Origin: Actinoplanes flavus
Lineage (GTDB): Bacteria > Actinomycetota > Actinomycetes > Mycobacteriales > Micromonosporaceae
Direction of reading: 5' to 3'
NCBI RefSeq assembly: GCF_017592555.1
Contig: NZ_JAGFNS010000001.1
Location: 497,071-561,070 of the forward strand
DNA: 64,000 nt
In this document: one piece after another, positions 38,659 to 47,263 of the stretch
Numbering within the stretch: position 1 is the stretch's first letter
Layout of the letters: the number at the start of each line of letters is the position of its first letter
Translations under genes and position numbers: made by a program
Notes under the pieces: model-generated
Database searches by the model: none
Seen by the model: only the letters and a program-made list of their open reading frames with translations
Told to the model about the DNA's origin: nothing

Positions 38659-39292
38659 CGATGATGTCCGGAACCACGTCACGCAGCTTCTCGAGCGGGA
38701 TGGCGCCGGCCCGCAGCACCCGGGGCAGATCGCCGGTGACGTCGACGATCGTGCTCGGCGCCGGGTCGGCGGCCGGGCCGGCCTCCAGGTAGACGCGAAC
38801 CGTATACTCCAGCTGGTCGCGGGCCTCCTCGGCGGTCAGCGGCGCGGGCGAGCCGATCTTGTTGCCCGCGGTGACCGCCATCGGGCCGACCTCCCGCAGC
38901 ACCTCCAGCGCCACCGGGTGCAGCGGCATCCGCACCGCCACCTGGCCGCCGGTGTCGCCGAGGTCCCAGGTGAGGCTGGGCGAGTGCTCCACGATGATGG
39001 TGAGCGCGCCGGGCCAGAACGCGTCGGCCAGCTCCCGGGCCGCGCGGGGCAGCGAATACACCAGGCCGTCCAGGGTGTGCCGCGAGCCGACCAGCACCGG
39101 CGGCGGCACCCGGCGGTCCGAGCCGCGGGCGTGGTGCAGCTGGTTGACGGCGTGCGGGGCGAACGCGTCGGCGCCCACGCCGTAGACCGTGTCGGTGGGG
39201 ATCACCACGAGCTCGCCGCTCTTGGCCGCCTCGACCGCGGCGGCGATGCCACGGTCCCGGTCCGTGACGGTGGAACAGTCGTAGAGCATCAC
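38645..39292 (-). CDS. threonylcarbamoyl-AMP synthase, short TsaC/YwlC type (copy 2)
   Basis: 215 aa, YrdC domain only: LVVIPTDTVYGVGADAF, a diverged substrate loop HHARGSDRRVPPPVLVGS in place of the usual KxRP, TAGNKIGSPAPLTAEEA and STIVDVTGDLPRVLRAGA. This is the copy expected after prmC in actinobacteria. Same reaction and role in tRNA t6A synthesis. The GTG at 39292 has CAGACT 7 bases upstream; an ATG follows one codon later. Confidence 0.88.
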   Translation of the reverse strand: MMLYDCSTVTDRDRGIAAAVEAAKSGELVVIPTDTVYGVGADAFAPHAVNQLHHARGSDRRVPPPVLVGSRHTLDGLVYSLPRAARELADAFWPGALTIIVEHSPSLTWDLGDTGGQVAVRMPLHPVALEVLREVGPMAVTAGNKIGSPAPLTAEEARDQLEYTVRVYLEAGPAADPAPSTIVDVTGDLPRVLRAGAIPLEKLRDVVPDIIDGQA

Positions 39293-39313
39293 GGGATGCA
39301 GTCTGCCATGCGG

Positions 39314-40201
39314 CTAGGCGGTCTCCCACCGGCGGCGTGCGGTCGCGTAGCGGGGACGCTCGGTGAGATCGTCGTGCGCGGCCACCTCGGTGAAACGGCC
39401 GTCGGCGCGCAGCAGCGCGGGCACCGCCGCACCGTGCACGTCGTCGTGCTCGATCCCGACCGAGCCGCCCGGTTTGAGCAGGACCGCGGCCAGCTCGATC
39501 ACCGGCCGGATCACGGTCAGCCCGTCGCCGCCGCCGAACACCGCCTCGGCCGGGTCGTGACCTTCGACCTCCGGCGGGACCGGGGTGCCGTCCGGCACGT
39601 ACGGCGGGTTGCACAGCAGCACGTCCACCGCACCGTGCAGCTCGGACAGCAGCCCCGGGTCGGTGACGTCCCCGGCCACCACCTCGATCACCGGGTGGGC
39701 GGCGGTGTTGCGGCGCAGCCAGGTCAGCGCGGCCGGTGACCGTTCCACGGCGATCACCCGGCCGGCCTTCGTCTCGTCGGCGATCGCCACCGCGATGGCG
39801 CCGCTGCCGCTGCACAGGTCGACCACCACGGCGCCCGGGTCGGTCCGGGCCACCCCCCAGCCGGCCAGCAGCTCGGTCTCCGGGCGCGGCACGAAGACGC
39901 CGTCCCCGACGGCCAGCTCCACGTACCGGAACGCGGCCGTGCCGAGCAGATGCTGCAACGGGATCCGGCGGGCCCGATCGGCGACCAGCTCCCGGAACCG
40001 GTCCACCTCCACCGCCCGGATCGAGTCGATCAGCAGCAGGCGCCCGCGGGGCACCCCCAGCACGTGCGCGACCAGCAGCTCCGCGTCGACCCGTGGGGAG
40101 GAGACGCCGGCCGCCGCGAGCTCGGCGGTGGCCGCGGCCAGAACCGGAGCCAGACGGGTCCGATCCGTGCCTTCGCGGGGGTGTTCGTGTCGCGGTGTCA
40201 C
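39314..40201 (-). CDS. prmC: peptide chain release factor N5-glutamine methyltransferase
   Basis: 295 aa SAM-dependent enzyme methylating the GGQ glutamine of release factors. Helical N-terminal domain (LAPVLAAATAELAAAGVSSPRVDAELL), SAM motif VDLCSGSGAIA (127-137), VFVPRPETELLAG and the catalytic NPPY (198-201). The GTG at 40201 has CATGAT 6 bases upstream (leaderless); longer frames are not family-like. Its target gene prfA lies 3 kb away, separated by two genes on the other strand. Confidence 0.92.
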   Translation of the reverse strand: MTPRHEHPREGTDRTRLAPVLAAATAELAAAGVSSPRVDAELLVAHVLGVPRGRLLLIDSIRAVEVDRFRELVADRARRIPLQHLLGTAAFRYVELAVGDGVFVPRPETELLAGWGVARTDPGAVVVDLCSGSGAIAVAIADETKAGRVIAVERSPAALTWLRRNTAAHPVIEVVAGDVTDPGLLSELHGAVDVLLCNPPYVPDGTPVPPEVEGHDPAEAVFGGGDGLTVIRPVIELAAVLLKPGGSVGIEHDDVHGAAVPALLRADGRFTEVAAHDDLTERPRYATARRRWETA

Positions 40202-40207
40202 GGCATA

Positions 40208-40213
40208 ATCATG
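40208..40213 (-). promoter_or_regulatory. -10-like box of prmC (leaderless)
   Basis: CATGAT on the minus strand, 6 bases before the GTG at 40201. Confidence 0.35.
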
Positions 40214-40268
40214 AGACGTCGCGCACGCGGGGTAGCCGGCGACCCGCCGAGGCCGTGGGAGGCGCCTG

Positions 40269-41765
40269 GTGAGTTGGTTGGACCAGCTCGCGGAACACGT
40301 CGAGGACCTGCGCCGCGCAGGACACCTGCAACAGAACGGGCAGTCCGCGCAGGCGCTGCCGATCCTCGACGCGGTCCTCGCCTCCGCCTCCGACCCGACC
40401 ACCCGGGCGTACGCACGGGTCCAGCGTTTCGGCGCGCTGATCAACCTGGGCCGGGTGGCCGAGCTGGCGGTCGCGATGGCCGCCGCCGCCGAGGCGGTCC
40501 GCGAGGTGCCCGACCCCTATCTGCGCGGCCAGATGCACGCCTTCGCGGCCCTCGGCGCCCACCTGCAGAGCAACCTGGACCGCGGCGTCACCCACCTGGT
40601 GCAGGCGTCGCGGGCGCTGGCCGCCGTCCCGGAACGCGACTCGGAGACCGCCTGGGGCTGGCACGACCTCGCCATGGCGTACTCGTACCTGGGCTTCCAC
40701 GGGCAGGCGCTGATCGCCATCGAGCAGGCCCGGGAGGTCGGCGCGGCGGCCGGCCTGGCCTCCGAGGTGTTCGCGGCGCCCGGCATCCGGCTGCGCAACG
40801 CCGTGGCGCTGGACCACCAGGGCGACACCGACGGGTGCCTGCGGGTGCTGCGCGACATCGACGCCGAGCTGTCCCGCTACGTCGCCACCGACCAGCTGCG
40901 CCCGGGCAGCCGGGCGGTCTACGGCTACGCGCTGGCCCGCCGCGCCGCCCTGGGCGAGCCGACCGGGGCCGACGCCGCCCGCTGGCTGACCGGTGGCGGC
41001 GACAGCGTCCGGACCCGGGACCTGCGGCATCTCGGCGCGGTCTGCCTGACCATCGCGGGCGGCCGGCCGGAGCGGGCGCTGTCGATGCTCCAGGCGGTGC
41101 CGGTCTCGGCCGAGGTGCTGGGCGCGCCCGAGCCGGCCCGGTTGCGCAGCATCTGTCACGCCAGCGCCGGCGACCACGCCGCCGCGCACGCCGCCGACCG
41201 GTACGCGTTCCGCCTCGCCGCCCTGCGCATCGACCAGCTCCGCGACGGCTATCTGGACGGTGTCGCCGCCCGCCTGGACGCCCAGGAGACCCACCGCGAC
41301 CCCGGCCGGTACGGCGACGAGACCCTCACCGACCCGCTCACCGGGCTGCCCAACCGCCGCCAGCTGGAGCGGTACGTCGACACCCTGCTGTCCCGCGGCG
41401 AACGGGCCGCCGTCGGTGTCTGCGACGTGGTCGGGTTCACCTCGGTCAACATGCGGCACGGGCGGCACTGCGGCGACCTGGTCCTCCAGCGGATCGCCGG
41501 GGTGCTGCACCGGGTGATGCGCCGCGGCGACTTCGTGGCCCGCTTCGCCGGTGACGAGTTCGTGCTGGTCCTGCCGGGCGCCGGCCCGCACCAGGCGGCC
41601 GAGGTGTCCCGCCGGATCGGCGCGGCCGCGACCGCGGAGAACTGGCAGGCGCTGGTCCCGGGCACACCGATCGGGCTGGCCTCGGGCTGGTCCGAGATCG
41701 GCGCGCACGGCCGTGGGCTGAGCGCCGCGCTGGCGGCCGCCGCGGCGAGCCGGAAGCCGACGTGA
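40269..41765 (+). CDS. cytosolic TPR-GGDEF protein (putative diguanylate cyclase)
   Basis: 498 aa with no membrane segment. Residues 1-340 are helical repeats of TPR type (e.g. QAREVGAAAGLASEVF, LGRVAELAVAMAAAAEAVREV). The C-terminal GGDEF domain starts LTDPLTGLPNRRQLERYVD, with the signature RFAGDEFVLVLPG near 426-430: AGDEF is a tolerated variant, so cyclic di-GMP synthesis is plausible. The strand after FTSVNMRHG replaces the usual FKxINDxxGH, which weakens the case for activity. GTG start with GGGAGG 7 bases upstream; ends in a GTGA overlap with the next gene. Confidence 0.82.
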   Translation: MSWLDQLAEHVEDLRRAGHLQQNGQSAQALPILDAVLASASDPTTRAYARVQRFGALINLGRVAELAVAMAAAAEAVREVPDPYLRGQMHAFAALGAHLQSNLDRGVTHLVQASRALAAVPERDSETAWGWHDLAMAYSYLGFHGQALIAIEQAREVGAAAGLASEVFAAPGIRLRNAVALDHQGDTDGCLRVLRDIDAELSRYVATDQLRPGSRAVYGYALARRAALGEPTGADAARWLTGGGDSVRTRDLRHLGAVCLTIAGGRPERALSMLQAVPVSAEVLGAPEPARLRSICHASAGDHAAAHAADRYAFRLAALRIDQLRDGYLDGVAARLDAQETHRDPGRYGDETLTDPLTGLPNRRQLERYVDTLLSRGERAAVGVCDVVGFTSVNMRHGRHCGDLVLQRIAGVLHRVMRRGDFVARFAGDEFVLVLPGAGPHQAAEVSRRIGAAATAENWQALVPGTPIGLASGWSEIGAHGRGLSAALAAAAASRKPT

Positions 41766-43108
41766 CCGTGATCGAGCTGGGCGACGTCAGCAGGGTTCCG
41801 GCCGAGTCGCCGGAACCGGAGCCGGCGCCCGAGTTCCAGCGGGGCACGGTCCGCCGTCTCGTGCTGATCGGCCTCACCCTGCTCTGCGCCGTGCTGCTGA
41901 GCGCCTCGCTGCCGCCCGGCCCGGCCGGGTTCCGCCGGCTGTGGTCGGTTCCGTTCGGCCAGACGGACACCATGGCGATCCGCGGCGATCTCGCCTTCGT
42001 GCACCGCGCCCGCCCGGGCGGCGCCGAGCTCACGGCGTACGACCTGGCGACCGGCGCGGTCCGCTGGGTCCGGGTGACCGGCGGCGACGTGACCTGGCTG
42101 AGCGGCGGGCAGAGCGAGGAGGTGCTGCTCATCCCCGGGAACGAGCAGACCGTCGAGGTGGAGTACGAGGACGGCAGCCGGGGTGTGGAGATCTACGGCG
42201 GCACGGTCACGGCCCTCGACCCGGCGACCGGCACGCCGCTGTGGAAGCACCCCGGCTTCCAGGAGTGGGCCGACACCAACGGCACGGTCCTGCTGTACGA
42301 GTACGACCGCGACGGCCTGGCCGCGGTGCGGGTGGTCCGGGCCCGCGACGGCGACCTCGCCTGGGAACGCCGCCTGGAGGACGCGCAGACCGCGATGCTC
42401 CAGGCCGACGGGACGGACCCGGCGCACGTGGTGCTGATCGCGCCGGACGGCGGGACCACCGTGCTGCGCTATGCCGACGGCGCCACCGTGGTGAACCGCC
42501 GCCTGCCGTGGACGCCGATGCGGCCGTCCACCAACCGGGGCAGCTCGCTCTTCACGGCGACCGGTCTGGTCCTGGTCGCCGAGAACCTGGCGGAGCATCA
42601 CGCCAGGGTCACCGCGTACCGGGTGGGCACCCTGGAGCGGCTCTGGGAGCGGGAGAGCGACGAGAACCCGTACGTGCAGGACTGCGGCCCGGTGCTCTGC
42701 CTCGTCGCCGGCACCGACATCATCGCCCTCGACCCGGCCACCGGCACCGAGCGCTGGCGCCGGCCCGGCCAGGTGAACGTGGGCGTCCTGCCCGGCGACC
42801 GCATGCTGGTCAGCGACGGCGCGGACAACGCCCAGCAGACGATCCTGCGCGCGGTGGACGGCCGGGTGCTCGGCTCCGGCGGCCGCGGAACCGTGATCCA
42901 CCACAACCGCCGGGACGGCAGCATGCTGCTCTCCCGGACGCTGCCGCCGGACTACAACCGGGCCGTGCTGCGCCGGCTCGACCTGAGCACCGGCCGGTCC
43001 GTGGTGCTCGGCGTCATCCCGATCAGCCAGGACGGCTTCTGTGACGGCGACGGCCGCTACATCGGCTGCCGCGACGGGGACGACCTCACGTTCACTGCCG
43101 TCGGCTGA
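41762..43108 (+). CDS. membrane-anchored PQQ-like beta-propeller protein
   Basis: 448 aa. A short cytoplasmic N-terminus, one transmembrane segment (about 32-50, [18 protein letters not shown]), then an extracytoplasmic beta-propeller with repeated blade endings: [45 protein letters not shown]. It has no PQQ-dehydrogenase active site, so a binding or sensing role is inferred. Translationally coupled to the GGDEF gene, suggesting an envelope sensor for that cyclase. Overlaps the convergent prfA end by 17 bases. Confidence 0.8.
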   Translation: MTVIELGDVSRVPAESPEPEPAPEFQRGTVRRLVLIGLTLLCAVLLSASLPPGPAGFRRLWSVPFGQTDTMAIRGDLAFVHRARPGGAELTAYDLATGAVRWVRVTGGDVTWLSGGQSEEVLLIPGNEQTVEVEYEDGSRGVEIYGGTVTALDPATGTPLWKHPGFQEWADTNGTVLLYEYDRDGLAAVRVVRARDGDLAWERRLEDAQTAMLQADGTDPAHVVLIAPDGGTTVLRYADGATVVNRRLPWTPMRPSTNRGSSLFTATGLVLVAENLAEHHARVTAYRVGTLERLWERESDENPYVQDCGPVLCLVAGTDIIALDPATGTERWRRPGQVNVGVLPGDRMLVSDGADNAQQTILRAVDGRVLGSGGRGTVIHHNRRDGSMLLSRTLPPDYNRAVLRRLDLSTGRSVVLGVIPISQDGFCDGDGRYIGCRDGDDLTFTAVG

Positions 43109-44183
43109 GGTCCGGGTCCCCGGCCAGGCGGGCCGCCCGGTCGGAGGCGGCCAGCGCGTCCAGCACGCCGTCCAGCTCACCGCCGAGGACCAGGTCCAGG
43201 TTGTACGCCGTGTAGCCGATCCGGTGGTCGGTGATCCGGTTCTGCGGGAAGTTGTAGGTGCGCACCCGCTCGGAGCGGTCGACCGTACGGACCTGGGCCT
43301 TGCGGGCGTCACCGGCCGCGGCGTCGGCCGCCTCCTGGGCCTGGGCCAGCAGCCGGGACCGCAGGATGCGCATCGCCGACTCCTTGTTCTGGAGCTGGCT
43401 CTTCTCGTTCTGGCAGCTCACCACGGTGCCGGTGGGCAGGTGGGTGATCCGGACGGCGGAGTCGGTGGTGTTGACCGACTGCCCACCCGGGCCGGACGAC
43501 CGGTAGACGTCGATCCGCAGGTCACCGGCCTGGATGTCGATGTCGACCTCCTCGGCCTCGGGCAGCACCAGCACGCCGGCCGCCGAGGTGTGGATGCGGC
43601 CCTGCGACTCGGTGACCGGGACCCGCTGCACCCGGTGCACGCCGCCCTCCCACTTCATCCGGGACCAGACCCCGTGGCCGCCCTCCGGCACGCCCCGGGT
43701 CTTCACCGCGACCGAGATGTCCTTCACGCCGCCGAGGTCCGACTCCTGTGAGTCGATCACCTCGACCACCCAGCCGCGGCGTTCCGCGTACCGGGTGTAC
43801 ATGCGCAGCAGATCGCCGGCGAACAGCGCCGACTCCTGGCCGCCCTCGCCCGCCTTGATCTCGATGATCACGTCCTTGGCGTCGCTCGGGTCGCGCGGGA
43901 TCAGCATCTCGCCGAGCTTCTCCTCCAGCGCGGGCAGCGTGGCGGCGACCGCCTCGACCTCGGAGGAGAACGCCGGGTCCTCGGCGGCCAGCTCCTTCGC
44001 GGCGGCCAGGTCGGCGCGCGCGGCCTCCAGCTCCTGGTGCGCGGCGTTCAGCGGGGCCAGCTCGGCGAACCGGCGGCCGATCCGCCGAACCAGCGCCTGG
44101 TCGGCGTGGATCGAGGGGTCCTCCATCCGCCGCTCCAGGTCCGCGTACTCGGCGAGAAGCGTGCTCAAACGGTCGTTGCTCAT
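43092..44183 (-). CDS. prfA: peptide chain release factor 1
   Basis: 363 aa. Recognises UAA/UAG in the ribosomal A site. The anticodon-like tripeptide is PVT (189-191, in [19 protein letters not shown] in E. coli) and the hydrolysis motif GGQ is at 233-235 ([17 protein letters not shown]). Normal length. GGAGAG lies 7 bases before the ATG at 44183. A strong hairpin separates it from the upstream rpmE. Confidence 0.96.
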   Translation of the reverse strand: MSNDRLSTLLAEYADLERRMEDPSIHADQALVRRIGRRFAELAPLNAAHQELEAARADLAAAKELAAEDPAFSSEVEAVAATLPALEEKLGEMLIPRDPSDAKDVIIEIKAGEGGQESALFAGDLLRMYTRYAERRGWVVEVIDSQESDLGGVKDISVAVKTRGVPEGGHGVWSRMKWEGGVHRVQRVPVTESQGRIHTSAAGVLVLPEAEEVDIDIQAGDLRIDVYRSSGPGGQSVNTTDSAVRITHLPTGTVVSCQNEKSQLQNKESAMRILRSRLLAQAQEAADAAAGDARKAQVRTVDRSERVRTYNFPQNRITDHRIGYTAYNLDLVLGGELDGVLDALAASDRAARLAGDPDLSRRQ

Positions 44184-44223
44184 CGAATCTCTCCAAGTCG
44201 TCAGAAGAAGCGGACCACACGCG

Positions 44224-44260
44224 AACGGCGCCCGCCCCGGAAACCGGGACGGGCGCCGTT
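44224..44260 (-). terminator. strong hairpin between rpmE and prfA
   Basis: 17-bp stem with one mismatch (44224-44240 with 44244-44260) and an AAA loop, 7 bases beyond the rpmE stop. It likely terminates or attenuates rpmE transcription before prfA. Confidence 0.72.
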
Positions 44261-44267
44261 GAAGCGG

Positions 44268-44492
44268 TTACTTCTTCTTCGCGGCCGTGACCTTGGCGTA
44301 CTTCGCCTGGAACTTCGCGACCCGGCCCGCGGTGTCGAGGACGCGCTGCTTGCCGGTGTAGAACGGGTGGCAGGCGCTGCAGGTCTCGACGCGGATCTCG
44401 CCGCCCTTGGCGGTGCTGCGGGTGGTGAAGGTGCTGCCGCAGGAGCAGACGACCTCGGTGGTCGAGTACTCGGGGTGGATGCCGCTCTTCAT
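44268..44492 (-). CDS. rpmE: 50S ribosomal protein L31 (zinc-binding form)
   Basis: 74 aa starting MKSGIHPEY, with two Cys pairs in [10 protein letters not shown] and [13 protein letters not shown] that form the zinc ribbon (C+ form), and the family end RVAKFQAKY then a Lys-rich tail. The ATG at 44492 matches the family start, with GAGAAG just upstream. Binds the central protuberance of the 50S subunit. Confidence 0.95.
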   Translation of the reverse strand: MKSGIHPEYSTTEVVCSCGSTFTTRSTAKGGEIRVETCSACHPFYTGKQRVLDTAGRVAKFQAKYAKVTAAKKK

Positions 44493-44644
44493 GTCTTCTC
44501 GGTCCCTCTCGATGATCGGGTCGCCGGGTCGCCCCACTGTCTGTGAAAAAGGCGTGAACCGGAACCCCTACTGGCCGATGTACCAGTCTGCCATGCCTCC
44601 CGTACCGGCCGGAAATCAGGAGGCGCAACCGGATTCACGCTGGT

Positions 44645-44650
44645 TAACGT
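44645..44650 (+). promoter_or_regulatory. candidate -10 box of the RNA-repair operon
   Basis: TAACGT, 41 bases before the ATG at 44692, within TTCACGCTGGTTAACGTGAG, where CACG and CGTG could pair. No recognisable -35 box or dedicated regulator gene nearby; the assignment is weak. Confidence 0.25.
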
Positions 44651-44691
44651 GAGCGTCCCTCCGTTCATTCCACCCCCTTGGCAGGCACCCC

Positions 44692-45732
44692 ATGACGCTG
44701 CTCCACGACGTCCTCGATCCGCTCGAACTGGCTGAAGCGATCGGAAACGGACTGGTCCGGACACAGCGTCACCCCAGCCTGCCGTTCGTGATCTACAACT
44801 ACACCGAGGCCTGCCAGTACAGCGGCGCCTGGACGCCGATCACGCTGGCCTGCCGTGGCCTGGTGGTGGACGCCGACGGCCGGATCGCGGCCCGGCCGTT
44901 CCCGAAGTTCTTCAACCACGACCAGGCACAGGCTCCGGCGCTCGACCCGGGCGCCCGGGTCACGGTGACGGACAAGGCCGACGGCAGCCTCGGTGTGATC
45001 TATCACGACGGCTCCGGCTACGCCGTCGCCACGCGGGGGTCCTTCGCGTCGGATCAGGCACTGCACGCCACGGACCTTCTGCGTACGCGGTACGCGTCCT
45101 TCGTACCCCCGGCGGGTTTGACCGTGCTCGTCGAGATCATCTACCCGGGGAACCGCATCGTCGTGGACTACCGGGGCCTGGACGACCTGGTGCTTCTCGG
45201 GGCGGTCGACATCGCCACCGGCCGCAGCTTCGGCCCGGAGGCGGTGCCGGACTGGCCGGGCCCGGTGGTCGAGACGTTCGGTTACGCGACACTGACCGAG
45301 GCGCTGGCCGCTCCGCCGCGCGACGGCCGGGAGGGCCTGGTCGTCCACTTCACCGACGCCGACCAGCGGGTGAAGATCAAGTACGCGGACTACGTCCGGC
45401 TGCACCGCCTGGTCACCGGGCTCACCCCGCGCAGCGTGTGGGAGCTGGTGGTCACCGGCGGCGACCTGGACGCCATGCTCGAGCCGCTGCCGGACGAGTT
45501 CCACGTGTGGGCGCGGGGCGTCGTGGCGGAGCTCACCGCGGAGGCCGACGCGCGGGCGGCGGCGGTCGAGGCCGCCTACGCGACGATCGTCGCGGGCCTG
45601 GCGGAGGGCTGGAGCCGCCGGGAGTTCGCGATCGAGGCGGTGCGCAGTGAGCACCGCGCCGAGCTGTTCCTCCGGCTGGACGGCAAGGATTACCGTCCCG
45701 GCCTGTGGCAGCGGGTCCGGCCGGCCGGTTGA
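44692..45732 (+). CDS. T4 Rnl1-like RNA ligase (RNA-repair operon gene 1)
   Basis: 346 aa ATP-dependent RNA ligase. Adenylation motif I is TDKADGSLG with K95 as the AMP-accepting lysine; the upstream LACRGLVVD (R55) and RPFPKFFNHDQ are typical of the T4 RNA ligase 1 group; motif IV is REGLVVHF and motif V VKIKYADY. It joins 3'-OH to 5'-phosphate RNA ends, classically tRNA cut in the anticodon loop. The next gene starts 12 bases after its stop and encodes the end-healing kinase/phosphatase, so the genes form a repair operon. Confidence 0.87.
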   Translation: MTLLHDVLDPLELAEAIGNGLVRTQRHPSLPFVIYNYTEACQYSGAWTPITLACRGLVVDADGRIAARPFPKFFNHDQAQAPALDPGARVTVTDKADGSLGVIYHDGSGYAVATRGSFASDQALHATDLLRTRYASFVPPAGLTVLVEIIYPGNRIVVDYRGLDDLVLLGAVDIATGRSFGPEAVPDWPGPVVETFGYATLTEALAAPPRDGREGLVVHFTDADQRVKIKYADYVRLHRLVTGLTPRSVWELVVTGGDLDAMLEPLPDEFHVWARGVVAELTAEADARAAAVEAAYATIVAGLAEGWSRREFAIEAVRSEHRAELFLRLDGKDYRPGLWQRVRPAG

Positions 45733-45744
45733 GGAGTGACGGGA

Positions 45745-46641
45745 ATGACACGACTGCTGATCACGCGCGGCCTGCCGGCCTCCGGCAAGACGACGTTCGC
45801 GCACAAGCTCCAGCCCGGCGTGGTCCGGGTGAACCGCGACGACCTACGGCGCATGTTGCACGGCGGCCGGCTCTACACGCAGGTGGCCGAGGGCCAGGTC
45901 ACGCACGCCCAGCGGGCCGCCGTGGAGGCCCTGCTGCGGGCCCGGGCCAGCGTGATCGTCGACGACACGAACCTGCGCGCCAAGACGGTCCGCGAGTGGG
46001 CCGAGATGGCGGCCCGGTTCGACGCGTCGTTCGAGGTGCACGACTTCACCGACGTGCCGGTCGACGAGTGCGTCCGGCGCGACGCCGAGCGCCCCGAGGG
46101 TGACCGGGTCGGCGAGGACGCGATCCGTCGCCTGCACAGCCGCTATCTGGCCGGGAAGAACCTGCCGCTGCCGGTCCCGTTCGTCGAGCGGGGCGGGCCG
46201 GGTGTGGTCTACCGGCCCGATCCGGAGCTGCCCGAGGCGGTGCTGGTCGACATCGACGGGACGGTGGCGCTGATGAACGGCCGCAGCCCGTACGACTGGC
46301 GCCGGGTCGGCGAGGACGAGCCCAACCCGGCGGTGATCGCCGCGGTCCGGGCGATGCACGCCGCCGGGCACGCGGTCGTCTTCTGCTCCGGGCGGGACGC
46401 GGTGTGCCGACCGGAGACCGAGGCCTGGCTGGACCTGTACGTCGGGGTGCCGTACGAGGCGTTGTTCATGCGCGCCGAGGGCGACAGCCGCAAGGACTCG
46501 ATCGTCAAGCGGGAGATCTTCGACCGTGAGGTCAGCGAGCGCTGGCGGATCGTCGGAGTGTTCGACGACCGTCAACAGGTGGTACGTATGTGGCGGCAGC
46601 TCGGCCTGACCGTGTTCCAGGTGGCGGAGGGAGATTTCTAG
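45745..46641 (+). CDS. T4 Pnkp-like polynucleotide 5'-kinase/3'-phosphatase (RNA-repair operon gene 2)
   Basis: 298 aa, nearly the length of T4 Pnkp (301). The N-terminal kinase has P-loop GLPASGKTT (K15, T16) and VNRDDLRRM (D32/D33, R35), matching T4 positions closely. The C-terminal HAD phosphatase has VDIDGTVAL (D169, D171), FCSGRD and VFDDR. It converts 2',3'-cyclic phosphate/3'-phosphate and 5'-OH ends to ligatable 3'-OH and 5'-phosphate. The ATG at 45745 has GAGGAG, which abuts the ligase stop, 8 bases upstream; a GTG at 45736 is the alternative. Confidence 0.9.
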   Translation: MTRLLITRGLPASGKTTFAHKLQPGVVRVNRDDLRRMLHGGRLYTQVAEGQVTHAQRAAVEALLRARASVIVDDTNLRAKTVREWAEMAARFDASFEVHDFTDVPVDECVRRDAERPEGDRVGEDAIRRLHSRYLAGKNLPLPVPFVERGGPGVVYRPDPELPEAVLVDIDGTVALMNGRSPYDWRRVGEDEPNPAVIAAVRAMHAAGHAVVFCSGRDAVCRPETEAWLDLYVGVPYEALFMRAEGDSRKDSIVKREIFDREVSERWRIVGVFDDRQQVVRMWRQLGLTVFQVAEGDF

Positions 46642-46642
46642 G

Positions 46643-47260
46643 GTGAAGTACCCGCGGACGTTCCATCTGCCCGACTCACCGGGAGCGACCGCCGACGACC
46701 GGATTCAGCATGATCTGTCCTGGTTGGATGGCGAGCTCGTGGTGACCGAGAAGATGGACGGCGGCAACCTCACCTTCACCCGGGACACCATGTTCGCCCG
46801 CTCGCTCGACTCCGGCACCCACCCGTGGGACCGTCCGGCGAAGGCGCTGTGGGCCATGACGGCGTACCGGATACCCGACGACTGGCGTGTCTGCGGCGAG
46901 TCCATGTGGGCCCGCCGCAGCGTCGCCTACACCGATCTGCCCGGTGTCTTCCTGGTCTTCGGGATCTGGGACGAGACGAACACGCTGCTCGGCTGGGACG
47001 ACACCGTCGACTGGGCCCGCCGCCTGGAGCTGCCCGTCGTCCCGGTCCTCTACCGGGGCGGCAGCCTCTCCGAGGCCCGTGCCGCCTGGGCCGCCCAGCG
47101 CACCGAGGACGACTCGGAGGGCTTCGTGGTGCGTGCCACCGGCCGCATCCCGGCGTCCGAATTCGATCACAAAGTCCTGAAGTGGGTCCGGCCCGGCCAC
47201 GTCCGTACGCCCGCCTCCTGGCGTCACCGCGACGACTTCCCGGTCAACGAGTTCGCCTGA
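46643..47260 (+). CDS. second, small RNA ligase (Rnl2-like nucleotidyltransferase; RNA-repair operon gene 3)
   Basis: 205 aa. Motif I is TEKMDGGNLT (K37, D39); GESMWARRSVAYTDL supplies motif III/IIIa, EGFVVRATG motif IV and HKVLKWVRPGH motif V, the nucleotidyltransferase set of RNA-ligase-domain proteins. It has no large C-terminal domain. It starts (GTG) one base after the kinase stop, with GGAGG about 11 bases upstream. A second ligase in the operon suggests a different substrate (for example nicked duplex or another end) from the Rnl1-like enzyme. Confidence 0.8.
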   Translation: MKYPRTFHLPDSPGATADDRIQHDLSWLDGELVVTEKMDGGNLTFTRDTMFARSLDSGTHPWDRPAKALWAMTAYRIPDDWRVCGESMWARRSVAYTDLPGVFLVFGIWDETNTLLGWDDTVDWARRLELPVVPVLYRGGSLSEARAAWAAQRTEDDSEGFVVRATGRIPASEFDHKVLKWVRPGHVRTPASWRHRDDFPVNEFA

Positions 47261-47263
47261 CAC

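Noticed and set aside
44692..47260. Pnkp-Hen1 RNA repair system
   Set aside because: No Hen1 methyltransferase domain is present, and the kinase/phosphatase is a small T4-type protein without the ligase domain of bacterial Pnkp.
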